From Distichodus sexfasciatus (Eukaryota; Chordata; Actinopteri; Characiformes; Distichodontidae), in the NCBI GenBank assembly GCA_032718565.1, contig JAVGVS010000099.1:1258972-1322971 (forward strand): DNA of 64,000 nucleotides. Reading direction: 5' to 3'. Position 1 is the first letter of the stretch, and every line of letters begins with the position of its first letter. Shown here piece by piece: positions 42,791 through 55,100 of the stretch. The position numbers were made by a program, and so were the translations under genes. The notes beneath the pieces were generated by a model. That model searched no databases. It was not told where the DNA came from and saw nothing but the letters and a program-made list of their open reading frames with translations.

Positions 42791-43124
42791 CGGTGACATA
42801 TAAGTGTAAATGGGAACTTTATAATTTTTGTGTTTTCTTTTCACAGGCAATTACCAAATAAGCGATCAATTGAATGGTTCTCTTGGTTTGATTGAGACTA
42901 TTGGTAGCTTCCACACCATGAGAATCAAACAGGACTCAGTCCAGGCTGGACAGTGGCTCATAAACATCAACTCAAACCAGCCCTACACCATCAAAGTTAC
43001 TGGTACAAAAACTCCAAATGCCAAATGTCTTCTTCTTTCCACATTTTGGCCTCTTCACAACTTCCACAGTTCTTTTGTAGAGGCTCTGTTAATGGCTCAA
43101 AATATACCAATGTTTTACATTTTA

Positions 43125-43312
43125 CAGCATTAAGCAGATTATTTTATCCAGAGTGACTTTCATTTCCTAATTTCAGGGGCAGTTTCCCTGAGAGCAACTT
43201 GGGGTTAAGGGTCTTGCTCAAGGACTTAGTGATGATAATAATGCCAGAGGTAGGAGTTGAACTTATAACCTCTTTGTCCAGATGGTCCTAACCACTAGGC
43301 CACCATCACCTC
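43125..43312 (-). repeat. SINE family B (minus orientation)
   Basis: The plus strand reads TTTTACAGCATTAAGCAGAT, AACTTGGGGTTAAGGGTCTT, and a reversed head CCTAACCACTAGGCCACCAT. It lies in an intron of the VWA7-like gene. Confidence 0.75.
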
Positions 43313-44944
43313 AATAGTTCAACTACCACCCTTTTCCCCTTTCTTCCCTCTCCTTCTTGCCTATTTTGGCCACAATGCCATTATGTAGAACTGTGCTATT
43401 AATTTTCTTGTGTTTAGCTCATTCTTGATGTGAGCTTAACATGAATTCACCAGCTCATAGTTGAACTGCTAGCTTTCATCCTTCTGGGGTTTTTGTTGAC
43501 ACAAAGCATTTCCACATTTTTTCTGGGAATTGTGTGTCTAGTTATTCATAGAATTCCCTTATGAAGTATAATGAGATATTTTACTTCCAGGTAAAAGTTC
43601 AATAGATTTCCAGTTTGATTTTGTGGACAGTCCTGACTCCTCACCCAGCCTACACCGTGTTTAAAAGCCGTCCACGTGCAGGTAAGTCAGCAGTTACACA
43701 GACTCTTATTAACGCTGGGACAGTGTTCCACTGTAAAAGTCTGTTTGTGTTTCATTCCACATCCACTCCATTTTGACTAGAGAGAAAGAGGCCAGGAAAA
43801 AACTTGCTCAGGCAAAAGAGAGCATTAAAGGTAAAATAGGTCTATGAGCTCCACTAAACATGTCTCTGAAGTAGTTTGCTGAAAATACCTCTCAGATCAG
43901 GCATTTATGCTTGCTTTTTAGCCCTCTATTTAGGTCCTTTTTAGAACAGGCAGTTTCTCATTAGTATTCCTAAATGCAAATGAGCTGCTGCTGCCCACTC
44001 CGCTGCTAACAGACCATCCACACAGCCATACATGTTCGACACAACACTTCGCTGGTAGACTTCTTCATTGTGATTCCTACACTAGCGCTTGCAAGAAAAC
44101 ATGGCGGATCAGGAAGCACTAGCAGTTCTACCTGGTTGGTAGAGGTTCTCAGATAGGAGGGTGGAGTTATTCAAATATCCCCTACTGTGACGTAGAAGCG
44201 CATGATTTCTGACATTAGTAAATTAATTGACCGTTTTTAATTAAACTTACAGTGTGTGTAGAGGCAGAACAGACCCAAATGGATGTCCAAAGTACAGAAA
44301 AAGTGCCATAGTGGATTGTTGTTCATCCGCATAATGATTTGGCAAAGTTTTGACATCAAATGCCATTCCTGATATAACCCTGTCCATTTGCCCCGTCTTG
44401 GGCAGGCACTAAAAAGTATTGAGCAGCCCCTAGTAGCTGGGCTATAAAGTATATTATACAAGAGAAAAGATGCAGACAGCACTTAACATTTTTTTTTCTC
44501 TGCAACCACAGACAAAAACGTGACCCTGTTACTGTCCGTGTTCGGCTCTGGTGCAGAGATACCAACTGAAGTGGCTCTGGTGGAAATGTCTGACTCGAGC
44601 GTCCACCCGGGCATCCTAGAGGATGCAGGTAATGGGAACCTATTTGTGACAGTGGCCACAGTGCCCAGAGGCGACTTCTGCATAAGGGTTATTGGGCAGA
44701 CCAACTCTTCATCCTCTGCAAGTAAAGAGACTTTTCAGAGGCAGTCGCCCACTCGATACAGAGTCTCCAACATCACTGTCAGTGTGAGTACCCAATACAC
44801 AAGTCCATAACCAGGATGAGAATACTGAGTCAAAAAGAGAGACATCTGTAGCTTTACCCCTAACTTTGACAAATTTTCTAAATTCATCCACTATTGCATT
44901 CAGAATTAAATAGGTAGCAAAAAAATTGCTTCTTATATTGCCCA

Positions 44945-45225
44945 CCACTTGTGGCACAGTGGCGCAGTGGTTTGCAGAGTTTGCATGCTGTTTGCATTGG
45001 TTTCCACTGGGTGCTCCGGTTTCCTCCCACAGTCCAATGACATGCAACATAGGTTTACTGGCGACTATAAATTGGCCCGTATGGTGTGACTGTATGAGTG
45101 TGTGTGACCTGCGGTTGGAGTGTTGGTCCCCGCTTTGCGCGCATGGTTCTCAGGATAGGCTCTGGTCCCGGAACCCCAGTTGGTATTAAGCAGTTCAGAT
45201 AAGGAAAGAATGAATGTATATTGCC
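44945..45225 (+). repeat. Retroposon family C (plus orientation)
   Basis: GGCGCAGTGGTTTGCAGAGT, then GTGCTCCGGTTTCCTCCCAC, and the tail CCAGTTGGTATTAAGCAGTT match family C. The tRNA-like B-box is lost. It lies in the last intron of the VWA7-like gene. Confidence 0.7.
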
Positions 45226-45392
45226 CACCACACCTGATACATGTAGCTACAACACCTTGCCAAACCCCAAAAATGGTTATAAAAATTGTAAAGCATCAAT
45301 CATGAAGTGATCGACCAGTAGCGTTGGTGACTTGGTGCCAGTGTTTGTGTAAAATTGTGGTGTCTTTACAACTTGTAATTGCAATATATATA

Positions 45393-45972
45393 CAGTGCTG
45401 TGAATAAGTATTTGCCCCCTTCCTGATTTCTTATTTTTTTGCATGTTTGTCACACTTAAATGTTTCAGATTATCAAACAAATTAAAATATTAGGCAAAGA
45501 TAACCCAAGTAAACACAAAAATGCAGTGATGATTTTATTTATTAAGGAAAAAAAATTATCCAAACTTACATGGCCCTATGTGAAAAAGTAATTGCCCCCT
45601 AAACCTAATAACTGGTTGTGCCACCTTTAGCTGCAGCAACCGCAATTAAGCATTCGCGATAACTGGCAATGAGTCTTTCACATCGCTGTGGAGGGATTTT
45701 GACCCACTCTTCTTTGCAGAATTGTTTTAATTCAGCCATATTGGAGGGTTTCCGAGCATGCATGCACCGCCTTATTAAGGTCATGCCACTGCATCTCAAC
45801 TGGACTCAAGTCCAGACTTTGACTAGGCCACTCCACAACCTTCATTTAGTTTTTTTCAAGCCATTCAGAGGTGGACTTGCTGGTGTGTTTTGGATCATTG
45901 TCCTGCTGCGGAACCCGAGTGCGCTTCAGCTTGAGGCCACGAACTGATGGCCGCACATTCTCCTTCAGGATT
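45393..45972 (-). mobile_element. Truncated Tc1-like element
   Basis: The plus-strand end CAGTGCTGTGAATAAGTATT is preceded by TA. It leads into a transposase C-terminus read on the minus strand (AELKQFCKEEWVKIPPQRCERL). The element stops at an AT microsatellite near 45960. It lies in the last intron of the VWA7-like gene. Confidence 0.75.
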
Positions 45973-46650
45973 ATATATATATATTATATATATATTATAG
46001 TGGAATTTGGAGATAAATTGATATTTTATTGTTTACTGTTAAAGGGAGGGCTGGATTGGTAAACTGGCGTACCCGGCAAAACCTGGCCGTTGCAAATTTT
46101 GGACATTCACGTTCACCTCTGTCTTGGGCCAGTAAAATAATTCTGACGGCCTACAACAACAGGGGGCGCTAATACGATAATTTGTCAAGTGTCTATTATG
46201 TGGGCCTCTTTGGGAGAAAGTCCAGGCCTGTTTTTTAGTCCCAGTCTGCCCCTGGTTAAAGGTGTATAATTAATATGAAAATATTGATGTTTGTGATAAT
46301 TGTTATTTCATTAGAGATTGTAGCTACACTTTTAAGGTGTGGTGGATACTATAATAATTACAACATTAAAAACGTTTTCGAAAATCTGTCAAAAAAAGTT
46401 CTGAGTAAAGGTACTCCCTTTTTTGACTCACATGTAGAGGTGACCTCTAGACTGCTTCTGTTTTGCATACATGACCAAAAGTCTTTTATGGAATGTCCAC
46501 CATCGATGCATTTAAATCTTCTCTCTCTCTCTCTCTCTCTCTCTTTAAAGAACCCTAATATGTTGCTCTTCTGCATTTGTGGTCACTTTGAGTCAGTTTA
46601 AATATGCTCTGGATAAAACTGATTCAGTTCCAGACCAGTTCCAAAACATA

Positions 46651-46778
46651 TGGGGTCAATTTCCCTGTCGACGATTATGCCTAGCCCTAGACTAGCTTTG
46701 AGTTTGAATGGTAAATCTTGATTGGTACAACAATTTAGTTTAAGGCTAGGCTTAATCCAGAAGCAAGAAACCAGCCCA
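46651..46778. repeat. ~128 bp palindromic MITE, second copy
   Basis: It shares the terminal GAAACCAGCCCA and internal AGGCTAGGCTTAATC motifs with 14041-14160. It is flanked by TA on both sides (CATA|TGGGG, CCCA|TAGT). Confidence 0.55.
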
Positions 46779-47521
46779 TAGTGTAAAATGCATAAACATG
46801 CTTAAAAGTGACCAAGAACCTATAATAAGAAGTACTGTAAATTACTATATTGTAAATTCACACAGCTGTAAGTATTAATTTTACTTCTTGATATTTCTCT
46901 TTTCCTGTTTTAAATTCTCAAACTTCTGACTGTTGATTTCTCAATTTACCTCTCAGATTTTTATGTGCCGCTGAGTGATTAAAATGTGCTTCTCCCCGTG
47001 TTCAGGCTGACAGTAATGGTGTGTGGGCTCCAGGGGCAACATTCAGCATCCCATTTAACTTAACAGCAGCAGTAAGAACCTGGGAGAACTACAGCATCAC
47101 TGCTAGCAACAATCAGCTGTACAACATGAGCTTCCCCAGATCCCTTGCAGCAGGGGGCGACGGTGTGGCCAGCGGCACGGTAAACATCACGGCACCGCTC
47201 AACGCCATCGGCGGTACTGAGGTCATCCTGACTATCGAGGGGGCATTGCCAGGGCAAAACGACACCAACTATGCCGTTCTGCGGCTTGCTGTGTCTGGGG
47301 CAGTGGCACCCCCTGCTGCCCTGGGGTTCAGTCTCTGGCTGAGTGGAGCAATGCTCTTCTTCAGCCTCTTCATCAACATTTAGTATAATTAATATGATTA
47401 TGAGTATGATAATTATTTCTCTGCTTTGGTGCATTACTGCCTGTCTCTATCTTTGTGGAGGTTTATTCTTTGAGTAAATTTACAAAATCTTAACTTAGCC
47501 TGGTAATATGTAAAGTGCTTT

Positions 47522-47705
47522 GTGAAAGTGAGTGATTATTTGTCATAGTACACCACAACCAAATGTGACGTCTGCATTTGACCCATCCGTGAAGGAGCAG
47601 TGGGCAGCTGATGGGCAGCGTCCCGGGGAACAGTGCTTGGGGATGCAACTGACAACCCTCCAATCATAGAGTGAACTCCCTAACCATTACACTACAAACT
47701 GGCCC
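47522..47705 (-). repeat. SINE family A (minus orientation)
   Basis: The plus strand reads GAAAGTGAGTGATTATTTGT, ACCCATCCGTGAAGGAGCAG and GTGAACTCCCTAACCATTAC. It lies just downstream of the VWA7-like stop codon. Confidence 0.75.
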
Positions 47706-47759
47706 CTGTCACTGTCTGTGTCAGTGCAAGACAAATAAAATTGAATTGAATTGAAATTA

Positions 47760-49500
47760 ACTGACAAAAAGCTGTCTAAATATATAACCATTAAGCAAAA
47801 TATTTTAACTCTGCTTTGCCTTGCTAGAAAAAGATAAAAATAATTTGGGAAGCAGATATTTCCACCTCAGAACTAAAGCAGCACATTAGTTAGAGGCTGC
47901 TATTTATTTGTATTTTAGTTCAAAAACAGAGACCACAATCTCCAACCACAACCCAGAGGTTCCTTCTATAGGGAGCAAATCTTCCAGGTACCAAGGCAGT
48001 GTAACCAAGAGAGAAGAACACTAAATACACGGGGGGTGGAGGGTACATTTCTCTCTGGAGCATTTACCTCATCTGCTCAACAGGAAACAAGGAGACAAAA
48101 GGGGGCCGGAGAATCTTCTTATAAAGCAATAAGGAAATGTAGGGGAAAATTGTAATGCTTAATGTTCAACTTGTTTCTTCTAATCTCACGTACACATACA
48201 AATATGTTTTCCTCCAAGGTCAGGATGTACTCATTGTGTTCTCTCAGTTATCTTCTCAGTTTGGCCTTGTACAGGGAAGTTAAAACCACAGTCTGAAAAT
48301 ATACTGTACCCAATAAGACAGCACGTACACCCATACAAAGTAGCTGAAGTCTCAGAACAGGCCACATGAATCCACCCCATATTTGTGTGTATAAAAAAAG
48401 CATGTTTTGGGCAGCACTCTACCTCATATCTCCATGTGAGGTAGACCTGCGCTTGCCTGGCAATTATATACAATTCTATACTCAATAAATCTATGGTGCA
48501 TAAATTTCTGACTCTCTATGAAATCAGTGGGGGTTTTTCCACGACATTAACCACTGTCTTAAATAATCACACTACTGCAACAAAATGTGTGTTTAACCAT
48601 GAAGTGACTTTGGCTGGATTGACATACAGAGTTTATAGTAATGGCTAGGGTTAAAAGCCCAGCCTGATCTTCACCCTGACTTTATTTAAATGTTGAAATA
48701 TGATCTAATTCTTGTGTCGTACAGCCACCTTAAAAGCATTATCATGGCATGATCGACAGAAATATTGTTTTTTGTGAACAGCTCTTTAATTGCTAATTCA
48801 ATTTTAACATTATCAGATGCAAAAATAGCCCACACAATACAAGGGGGCAACCACATTAAGGTTTTTACAATAGAAATGGTGTTTCCCCAGATACTCAGCG
48901 TTCTAATAGTTGCATTATGCAATTTAGCAGTTGACTGTTCCAGTATCAAAATATCCAGAAAGAATAACAAAAAACAGGTTTGCATGCTTTAACTGAAATC
49001 ACAATTATAAAAGGAAATATAAAATTATCCATATAAAAAACTCTCAAATTGTGGAACATTACCTATTATTAGTGAAAAACAATTTTTTAAAATCTATCCA
49101 AAAACATATGTTCCACATGTCAGGTTTATCTGACAAACTAGGCAAGGTTAAGGGTTCCTCAAATCCAAACCTTTTCTAAAGATATGTTGCATTATTATTA
49201 TACCTGCATTATTTTAAAGTAAGTTTCTTTCAACTTAGGTGGTATAGGTCATTTAACCTCTGGAAGTCATTCAAACTTGGAATGAGCCATATGCATATCT
49301 GCCAAAATATCCAAATCAAAATCTTGTACATACTTTTTTTAATTATAATTGTGAAACAATTTAAATTTCAACATAGCACCAAATGTCTTATTGTAATTAT
49401 TATCACCAACATTAAAATAATTTGACAAATCTGCCCCATTTCTGTTCTATATAGGTGAACTATATATACAGTATATAAGTAATTATATCCTACTATATCC
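47760..49500. other. Intergenic DNA without recognised features
   Basis: AT-rich sequence between the VWA7-like gene and the MITE at 49.5 kb. Its short open frames have no splice sites or recognisable motifs. Nothing was seen that supports a gene. Confidence 0.5.
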
Positions 49501-49533
49501 TATGCTGTTTATATTTATCAGATGTATTTATTA

Positions 49534-50352
49534 GGGGGCCATGCAGTGAAACCACTGTGTGGAACCCTATTGGAATCGTTAGGATTTTTTTTTATTATTA
49601 TTATTTTTCTGCCTCAAAACGCGTTGTGGAGAAAAACCTGTAAGACCTACAGCTTTGAAATTTGGCAGGTAGGTCTGGTACCCCACCCACTACTCAGGCA
49701 AAAAAAAAATTGCACCAAAATAAGCTAGTTTTCGCTAATAAGCGATTTTCCAAAAAAAATTGCATTTTGCCTAATAAAATTTGAACCGTAGCTCCAATTC
49801 TCAAAAATCTTATACCATCTTACTCCTTGGGCCAAGACAAATCTTTATAGACCCTCGTGTCTATTTCCGCCATATTGGATTTCTCACTAATTTGCATAAT
49901 ATGCAAAACCATCTGTTGCGAACTAGACCCTGGATTTTTATCCAATCTGCATGCAACTGAGATCATTTGAATCCCAAGACACTCTTCTTTAATTCTTCTT
50001 CTTTCATCGAGCACATTTTTAATTTAGGCCTTCATTTTTCTGTAATATGCAAATAAATGTGGTCGGCTTGGCATAGGACTGCAACACCACACACCGAGTG
50101 TCATAGAAATCCGGCTCTGGGTGGGCTACAGCTTTGAAATTTGGCAGGTAGGTCCGGGACCCCACCCAATACTCAGGCACAAAAAATCGCGCCACTCTGC
50201 CATTTGGTGGCGGTATAATAAGCTATTTTGCGTTTTGCCTAATACGTTTTGAACCGTAGCACCCTAGATAAAAGGATGAAACGTGTTATATTTCAACATG
50301 TGTCCACTTCGATTTGTCAAAAACTGATAAAGCTGCAAACTGCATGGCCCCC
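49534..50352. mobile_element. ~820 bp MITE-like element with GGGGGCC ends
   Basis: The inverted ends are GGGGGCCATGCAGT and ACTGCATGGCCCCC (one short gap). An internal direct repeat (CTACAGCTTTGAAATTTGGC near 49650 and 50128) is followed each time by CAGGTAGGTC and CCCACCC. No long open frame was seen. Confidence 0.65.
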
Positions 50353-50689
50353 GTAATCACTGCTTGCAGTTATATTTTATATTTGTACTTTGTATATTTA
50401 AAAAATATGTTACTCTTATTTGCTTAGCACCAGCGTTGGGCAAGTTATTTCTAAAATATAATACATTATAGATTAAATTTATTCATTCTCTGAGCCGCTT
50501 AATCCCAATTGGGATATACCGTATGTAACGAGTGTAATATTAGTGAACATGTATTAGTGATGCCTTACATCACTGTGTTACAGCTAAAAGTAATACATTA
50601 CTGTAATGGCGTCACTTTTGTAACACGTTACTATAATGTTAGTGTCTTAGTACCAATCAGCAAAAGAAATTCCTTGTCTGTGACAACGT

Positions 50690-50925
50690 GCTTGGCGTTA
50701 AACTTTCCGATTCTCATTCTGAAACCCTCGGTGTCGAGAACGCAGCACGATTATCCGGGTTACTCTCCCGAGCCCCGCCTTTTCCGGCGTGTTGTCTGGG
50801 TAACGGGAAGCGGAGCGACGCCTCACGACAACGGCAGCGTAACGACGACGCAGAGAAACGACTTCGTGTTCATCTTCCAGCGTCGTGGAAGCCACCAAAC
50901 GTGTGGCGAGTAGTCGTCAGTTGAG
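50690..50925 (+). promoter_or_regulatory. ift140: Probable ift140 promoter and untranslated first exon
   Basis: A CpG-rich stretch within AT-rich DNA (GGAAGCGGAGCGACGCCTCACGACAACG region) ends in a consensus donor, TTGAG|gtgagg, at 50925. The first ift140 coding exon starts at an acceptor (gttaaag at 52188) only 3 bases before its ATG, so an upstream exon is required. The transcription start was not located. Intron 1 carries a retroposon 3' end near 51064 (GTCAAAGTCAACTTTATTGT). Confidence 0.5.
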
Positions 50926-52191
50926 GTGAGGCTTAATAAAGCTTTAATAAATGTTAATAATGCGCGCTGTGTGAAACGAGGCGAGTAAAGCTCCGGAGGC
51001 TAGTTAGCACGCAGGCTAACATGCGCTGAATGTCTCCCGGTTATTTACATTAATCTCACGTTACAGTCAAAGTCAACTTTATTGTCACCTCTAATATACA
51101 TGTATAGAGAGAGACGAGAGGACATGGCTCCAGTTTCAACAGTACAAAGAACAAATAAGGCACATGGAGTAAGATAATACAGAAAAAGAGACTACAATTT
51201 AGTTACATGCGGTGTTCAAACTATAATTAGTATATTATAATTAGTTCTGGAATTGTCTTTTGCGTTAATTGTGCATAAGATATGCAGCAGTTATATAGCC
51301 TTACTAATCAACATGAAAAAACAGACAATCTATTAAATAAGAGGATCATTATAAAGTCTATTGGATTGTTCTATAATATGTGCAAACATTTGAGTGTAAC
51401 CGCAGTCAAGAGTAGAAAACTACAATTACATGAAATACAATCATATTTTTGTGCATTAAAAGAGCGTCATATCAGCAGCATTTTAACATACTGTACAGTC
51501 AGTCTAATGTGCTGCTTCCGGCCAGGGTTTCAAAACCCTGTTGAGTTTTTTAAGCACTCACACACACATACATTACATCTCAAGACATAAAATACACAAT
51601 AAATATAAAGGAAATAAATAAAAGACATAAAACAAGCATCATGAATATGAACAAAATAAAATCAACATCTCACAAGATGGAGAAGAGATAGCTTTTAAGA
51701 AGAGATTTAAAACAGAAGAGACTTCTCTAATGTACAAAAGCAGATGTTCCCGCATTTTAGGAGCCACAACAGCAAAGCTTGGTACCCTCAACCTGGCCGT
51801 TTATCGGCGGCGATATGTGACATTTTTATGATTATTGATATCAGTGTTTTGGGTTGTTTTTTTTAGCCGATAAAAATGAACGTAAAAATGTACTACATGG
51901 TTTCGACGCAGCTGCTTCTCTCAGTCAAAGTCACCGCTCTCAGAGGAGTGTCCTGTTCATTCATTCATTAGTTACAGAGCCAGTGGGAGAAAAAATAGTT
52001 ATAGTTATAGACTTCACATTTTCAAAGTAACAGTTTATAAGAGGCTAGTGACATCCAGCTTCATTATGTCAAGAGTAAGTCAGATCGGCTCATATCAGCT
52101 CACATTGTTCAGACTGTAGTGTGTCACCAGTGTTTTGTCCCTTGTGCATGTTTTTTGAGCTGGTCTGTTTCTTTGCGGTGTGTTAAAGGGC

Positions 52192-55100
52192 ATGGCTGTG
52201 TATTTTGACCACCGAGTGGACGCCCCAGACAGCAGCGGCACCGCAACTCAGCTGGAATGGCACTCCACCCTGCCCTTACTGGCGGTCGGGTGTGTTAATC
52301 CTGCCACCGGAGGCAGCGTGGACGTCTACCTGCAGCAGGTTACGCACACACTCTTATGTACTCTTGCGTTGTACCACAATGATAAGCTAATTCTACATCT
52401 ACACCTAAACCGAACCTCGGTAACCAAAAGCACATCTTTTACTTCTTTTAGTTTCTCATATAAATAGTTTCGCTTACGACCTCAAATGAACTACAGGGAA
52501 ACACATTTGGTTTATCAGACGATTCACAAGGAAGGCGGTTATTTAATATTGGTAATATTAGTATTTAACAATGGTAATTTAAAAGATTGCTATAAATATT
52601 AGAGCTGCGCCATAAGACTGAAATCTCATGTGCTGATACAAGTCATCTCATATTCCAATAATGATATACACAAAAAATTATAGTACATTTTCAGTAAATT
52701 CCGAGAATTTGGACCTCATTGTTACAGATTTGAATGAAACTCAGCACACGTCATAATGAGCAAGCCATGGAACTGAAACTGTCTTGGATCAGTATCAAGT
52801 TTCAGCTTATTGTGGTGGGGGTTCTGACTTCATACATTCATTCATTGTCTGAACCGCTTAATCCCTATCGGGGACGCGTGGACCAGAGCCTATTCTGGGG
52901 CCGCGTGTGTGACGGGGGAACCAGCCCTGGTGGGTGCCAACACACCGCAGGGCGCACACGCACACTCACACCTAAGACGAAATTTATAGTCACCAATCAA
53001 CCTACAGCACATGCTTTTTGACTGTTGGAGGGAACCGGAGCACCTGGAGAAAACACCTAGAAGCGTTTGTGACATTATAACTTGTGCTGAGTGTCTGTTC
53101 GGTGTGTGTTTGTGCAGGGTGAGCGTGTGGAGCCGTGCCACGTGGAGCGGGCGTTCGCCCCGGCCGTGCTGCGATGGCACCCCACCAAACCGGTGCTGGC
53201 GGTGGGCTGGGAGACGGGCGAGACGCTGCTGCTCACACACCCGCACGGGGAACACACACTGCTGCCCTCCCATACACACAGTGACTGCATCACCCTGCTG
53301 GAGTGGAGCTGCAACGGGGCCAGACTGGTCACTGGAGATCAGGTACGTATGGTTACTGAAATTTTGGAAATTCTTTCAGTAACACACACACACAATGGGT
53401 CTACTGCTGGCGGATATTCGGTTATATGTGTTTTAGAGGTGTAAACTTAAGTTTAGAACAGTTAGACAACCATTCAGCTGCTGTTATAACAAAGTCTGCT
53501 ATGGTACGATTTTCCATTCGATTCATTTCAGGAGGCATTGATCGATATGAGACAATATCATATGATTTAACACCGTCACTTCCATTCATATCAAATCGCA
53601 ACAAGCATCTCAAATATCTTTTGACATTTCTGAGCTCAACCAGAGATTTAAAATAATTTTCTCTGACTTTCCCTGATCAATGTTTTCATTTTGTTCTCAT
53701 GAGCTTGTGAATCCGTGAATCAGTGTATTTGTGTGGATTGAAGTGTAATTAATGTGTGTGTACATTTCTGTGTGCAGGCAGGAGTTCTGATTGTGTGGAA
53801 GGTTGACGCTAGAGGCAGGCTGCATGGAACTCATCTGACGAAACAGAACTACAGCAAGCCATTAACGTGCTGCATCTTCAGACCCACACCACCCTCAGAG
53901 TAAGTGTTAGACACACTGACACACACACATTACATGTGACTCCAATCTCCTACTACATCTGCGTGTGTTTCCTGGAGTTATTTTAAAATCCCAAAGATAT
54001 TACATTACATTACATTACACTTGGCAGACGCTTTTGTCCAAATTGACTGCAGAGAAAACATTCAAGGTTGGGAGTGTGGGAGAACTAAAAGTGGGCTCTA
54101 AGTGCTGAGCAGAGATGGGAAGTAACAAAGTATAAATACTTTGGTACTGTACTTAAGTAGAATTTTCGAGTATCTATACTTTACTTGACTACTTATTATT
54201 CTGCCAACTTTGTACTTTTACTACGAACATTTTTAACATGAATATCTGTACTTTCTACTTCTTACATTTTTAAACAGGCTCTTACTCTAGTGTAAATGAA
54301 TTTGAGCGGGGCTAGCTATTATTAGCTATTTATACCTATTTTGCATCATTGCGTGAAACATCATGGGAAGATTTTCCCGGAGCTGGATAAGAGACAGCGT
54401 GGGTGTGTTCGCTCATGTCACATTCACTATTCCACCGATCAGAATTCTTGAAATGATAACGCGCATTCACGTGACAAGACATGCGACCAGCCGTCAGACG
54501 TAATACTAGAGGAAACAGCGCAACATAAGCATGATGGCGGCAGGAGAAAGCTAAGTATGTGACATGACTGGAAACGATGGAGAGAATGGAGACGACGATT
54601 CACATGGACACCAGCGAAACATTCCACATCCCTGGCCTTATCTCAAAGAAACGTTTGAAGTAGTTGGCAGCAAGAAAGTCTCCTGGAGAATGTGTAACAT
54701 GTATAACAGAGCTAATGGGAAATTGAGCTGCTTTTTTCCAGTTGCATTAATCTGACATGAGGTCTAGTTAACCTGCACTTTTTTATTTTCAATGAAGTAA
54801 AACTTTTTTACCAGAGTCTTTTTTAGCACAAGTATTTGTTCTTCTACTTGAGTGACGAACATCTGTACTTTTGCCACCTCTGGTGCTGAGGTGTAGGAGG
54901 ATGAAGGTGTCTTCAGTAAGTTTGGACCGAGGTAATATGGGATGGGCGGTGATTTAAGATAGGAGGTGCTCCCTGTAAAAGAAGAGTCTTCAGGAGGCTC
55001 TTGAAGATGGAGAAGGATGAACGTGTTCTGGTGGCCCATGGCAGCTTGTTCCACCAGCGGGGGAAACACAAAGGAGAACAGTCTGGAATTGGTGTGCGTA

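Larger units (their letters stand above)
31595..47383 (+). pseudogene. vwa7: VWA7-like gene with a nonsense codon and a frameshift
   Basis: Family: von Willebrand factor A domain protein 7, a secreted or anchored extracellular protein. Coding exons: 31595-31783, 33096-33368, 39126-39219, 39303-39431, 39659-39845, 40178-40350, 41284-41396, 41679-41795, 42070-42243, 42426-42558, 42847-43002, 43591-43681, 44512-44783 and 47006-47383. Recognisable parts: signal peptide (VVLLFLLSFALLI), LQ-DFYSHSNWIELGN, cysteine cluster, GKCSHGG, VWA domain with MIDAS-like DTTVS and EIFLFTDA, and a C-terminal hydrophobic segment suggesting GPI or membrane attachment. Two lesions: TAA at 42172-42174 inside ALASGGL-stop-IEARK, and the 91-nt exon 43591-43681, whose length does not fit its neighbours' phases (90 or 93 expected). 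Two donors are weak (gttcac, gttcct). A 5' untranslated exon probably ends at 31404. It could instead be an assembly error or a null allele. Confidence 0.82.

Noticed and set aside
50509..50913. Plus-strand 134-codon frame upstream of ift140
   Set aside because: The frame starts in a family C repeat fragment and crosses the CpG-rich promoter/first-exon region. The ift140 start in the exon at 52192 matches the family N-terminus.
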